The position numbers and the translations under genes were made by a program. The notes under the pieces were generated by a model, which saw nothing but the letters and a program-made list of their open reading frames with translations, had not been told where the DNA came from and did no database searches. 64,000 nucleotides of DNA, taken from assembly GCF_900497805.2 (NCBI RefSeq), contig NW_020954551.1:2703569-2767568 (forward strand). Reading direction: 5' to 3'. The stretch comes from Vombatus ursinus (lineage: Eukaryota > Chordata > Mammalia > Diprotodontia > Vombatidae). Every line of letters starts with the position of its first letter. Within the stretch, counting starts at the first letter, position 1. Shown here one piece after another: positions 56,701 to 59,700 of this stretch.

Positions 56701-59700
56701 GAAAAGGAAGGGAGGAAGAAGAAAGAAGGAAGGAGGGAAGGGGTACAGGAAGGAAGGAAAGAAGGAAGGAAGGAAGGAGAAGAAAGAAGGAAGAAGAGAG
56801 AGAGAGGGAGGGAGGGAAGAAGGGAAAGAGAGAGAAAAAAGAAAGAGAAAGGAAGGAAGGAAGGAGTTATTAAATGCCTACTATGTGCCAGGCACTATGC
56901 TAAGTGCTTTACAAATATCTCGTGTGATCCCCAAAACAACCCTGAAAGGTAGGTGCTATTTTTATCCCCATTTTACATCTGGGGAAAGTGAAGTTAAGCA
57001 GTTTTCCCAGGGTCACACAGCTAGTAAGTGTCAGAGGTCACATTTGAACTCCAGTCTTCCTTAATCCAGGGCTATACCCACTGAGCCACCCAACTGCCTC
57101 TGGAAGGAGGGAGTGGTCGAGGAGTGCAGAAGAATGAAGCCTAAGAAAAGGCCATTAGACTCAGCCATAAATCAGCAGAGGTGAGAGAGGGAGGTCAGAG
57201 GCCAGAAGGCAGGGGCTCAGAAGCGAGGGGGAGGCTGCAGAGGCAGGCAGCTCTGGGGCTCAGGTACTTCTGGCTCCAGATGCAGCCTCTGGGATGGGCC
57301 AGAGGAGGGGATTCCAATGCAGATCAGGGGGAGAGGGAGTCAGGTGAGCAGCATCCTCAGTGAAGCCTGAGCCAAGGTACTGAGGACAGACACAAACATT
57401 TAGCTCTGACTGAGAAAAGCTGCGCTTCCATCAAGCCTCCAGCTGCCTCCAGCTCAGGGCTCTGAGACCCAATGGAACAAATCAGATCCATCTCCCCCTG
57501 GCACCTGAAGACAACCAGCAGCCCTCAGAACTCACAGCCCTTCACATCCTGGTTCCTCTCTGCCGGGCACTGCCTGGCTTTTCCATGGCCTTCAGCTCCA
57601 GCTGAGGTCTGACCAGGACAGTGTGCAAGGGGACTGGCCATCACCTCCTTATTCCTGGAAGCCCAGCCTCTATTAATGTAGCCCAAGTTTGCATTGGCTC
57701 CTGTGGCTGCCACATCACACTGCTGACTCATATGGCGCTTGGCAGCCACTAAAGCCCCCAGATCCTTTTCTGACAGATGCTCACCACTTTATTAACCAAG
57801 TTATTTTGAGACCTTGTTAGCATAAAGAATGGCAGTGGGTCTGTAGGCAGCCAAAAAGGCCCAAGGCTGCAGCTCCTCTCATCTTTCCATGTAGCAGACA
57901 CCATAAAGGTTAGGAGGGAGATGTGTCCTCATTCAAAAAAATCTCAGGTTTCCTCATTTGAGGTCTGAAGGTAGCCTATAGATCCCCTCATTTGGATTCA
58001 GGAATGAAGGTGCCGACAGACAGCCATGTTTGGCAGCATCTACTCACAGAGGTGATTCCAGTAACCGTCCTCCCTCGTCTTCCAGCCACGACACTGGCGG
58101 TCTCACAAGAACACTTTGTACTAGAATGCACACATACAATTAATGATAGTGTCAGTATTCCTAGCAAGCCCTCGGCGCATCACTCACCCTACGGGACACA
58201 CAACGCTGCCAGGCTGAAATCCTGAAGGGAGTTGGGATGGTCTGTGACTAGGAAGGGAGCTTCGATCCCCTTTGGGCTCCCCATTACAAACTAATATTAG
58301 TGTGAAAGCCCTTGGTCACACCTGAAGGAGAATCTGTCAGTCTTTCTTTAACTATTAACTCTGAAACAAAGCCCTCCTCCCACTCCTTTCTCCTCAGCCC
58401 TCTCCCAAAACCCAACCACTTTCTTTTGCTGACCTGGGCAAAAGCCGGGGAAGAAACTGTTCTCCTCATCTGAACAAGAGTGAGGGGTCCTCCTCTGATG
58501 CATGGAAGAGGAGGAACGCCCTCTTTCCCCAGGCCTTTACAGCATTAGGGAATAAGCACATGAAATCAGGGGCTCTTAACATGGTTTATGTCAATCTGGT
58601 GAAATCTATGGGCCACTTTTCTGAATGATATTATAAATGCATAAAATAAAATACAGAGAATTATGAAAGAAACCAACTTTATTCTTATCCCTAGCTAAGT
58701 GACTTGCCCAAGGTCACACAGCTAGCAAAGGTCAGAGGTGAAATTCGAACCCAGGTCTTCCTGGCTACAAACAGAGGAGAATGGCATGATAGACCCACTG
58801 CATCAGGGTGGAAAGTGGCCAGGGTGGTAGAAAATGGCCCAAGGCCAGTTTAGAAGGACCAGAAGAATGGTGAGAAAGCAAATGTCAGAAGTGAGATTTG
58901 AACCTAGGGCTCCACTATAATAATAGTAATATATAACAATAATATTAAATACTATAATATAGCTAATGTATAAATAATAATAAATATAAAATGATATAAT
59001 AATAGTAATAGTATTCTATTATATTTTTGATGAGCATAAAGGAGAAAATACCATTTACAAGATTATAAGTTACAAAAGAGTGATCTATTTGCACAGGTGA
59101 AGGGAGTTTCCATGCCAAGAGTTCTCCCTGTAACTATGAAATTATGGATCCAGACAAAACTCCTGCCACCACCCTACCCCACTCCTCAAAAAAACAAAAA
59201 CAAAAAAAAAACTTTATTTGATACAGAAGCAAATGCTTGGTTGTTGTTTTTTCTAATCTTCCTTTGGTGAAAATCAACCTGTTTGCAATAATGAACTAAT
59301 TAATTCTTATCTTTTTTGTATTTTCCCCAGTTGTCCCAAAGGGGTCCTCTCTTGGCACCCTTGCCCAAGGATGAAGGAATGCACCCAGACTGGAAGGAAC
59401 AGACACCCAGCTCTGAGGGCAGCCCTGCACACCACCTGACCCCTTCTCAGTTTCCCTCTTGAGCAGACTCTGCATTCTTGCTACCAAATGGTATAGGCCC
59501 TTACCTAGGGCAATGCCAGAATCCTTGGGAAATAGTGCCACGCCCTACAAACCCATCCTGGAAACAGTGACCAGAGCCAGCGAAAGCATGTACAGGAAAA
59601 CCCCAGATTGCCACAGCTGAGCTTCTGACAGGCACTACCAGACCTCCCAGAGAACCATTCCCTTGCTGTCTCACCCATTCCAATATTACCCACCCAAGGA

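Noticed and set aside
57992-58225. Plus-strand ORF of 77 codons
   Set aside because: It overlaps exon w2 in antisense and has no similarity of its own.
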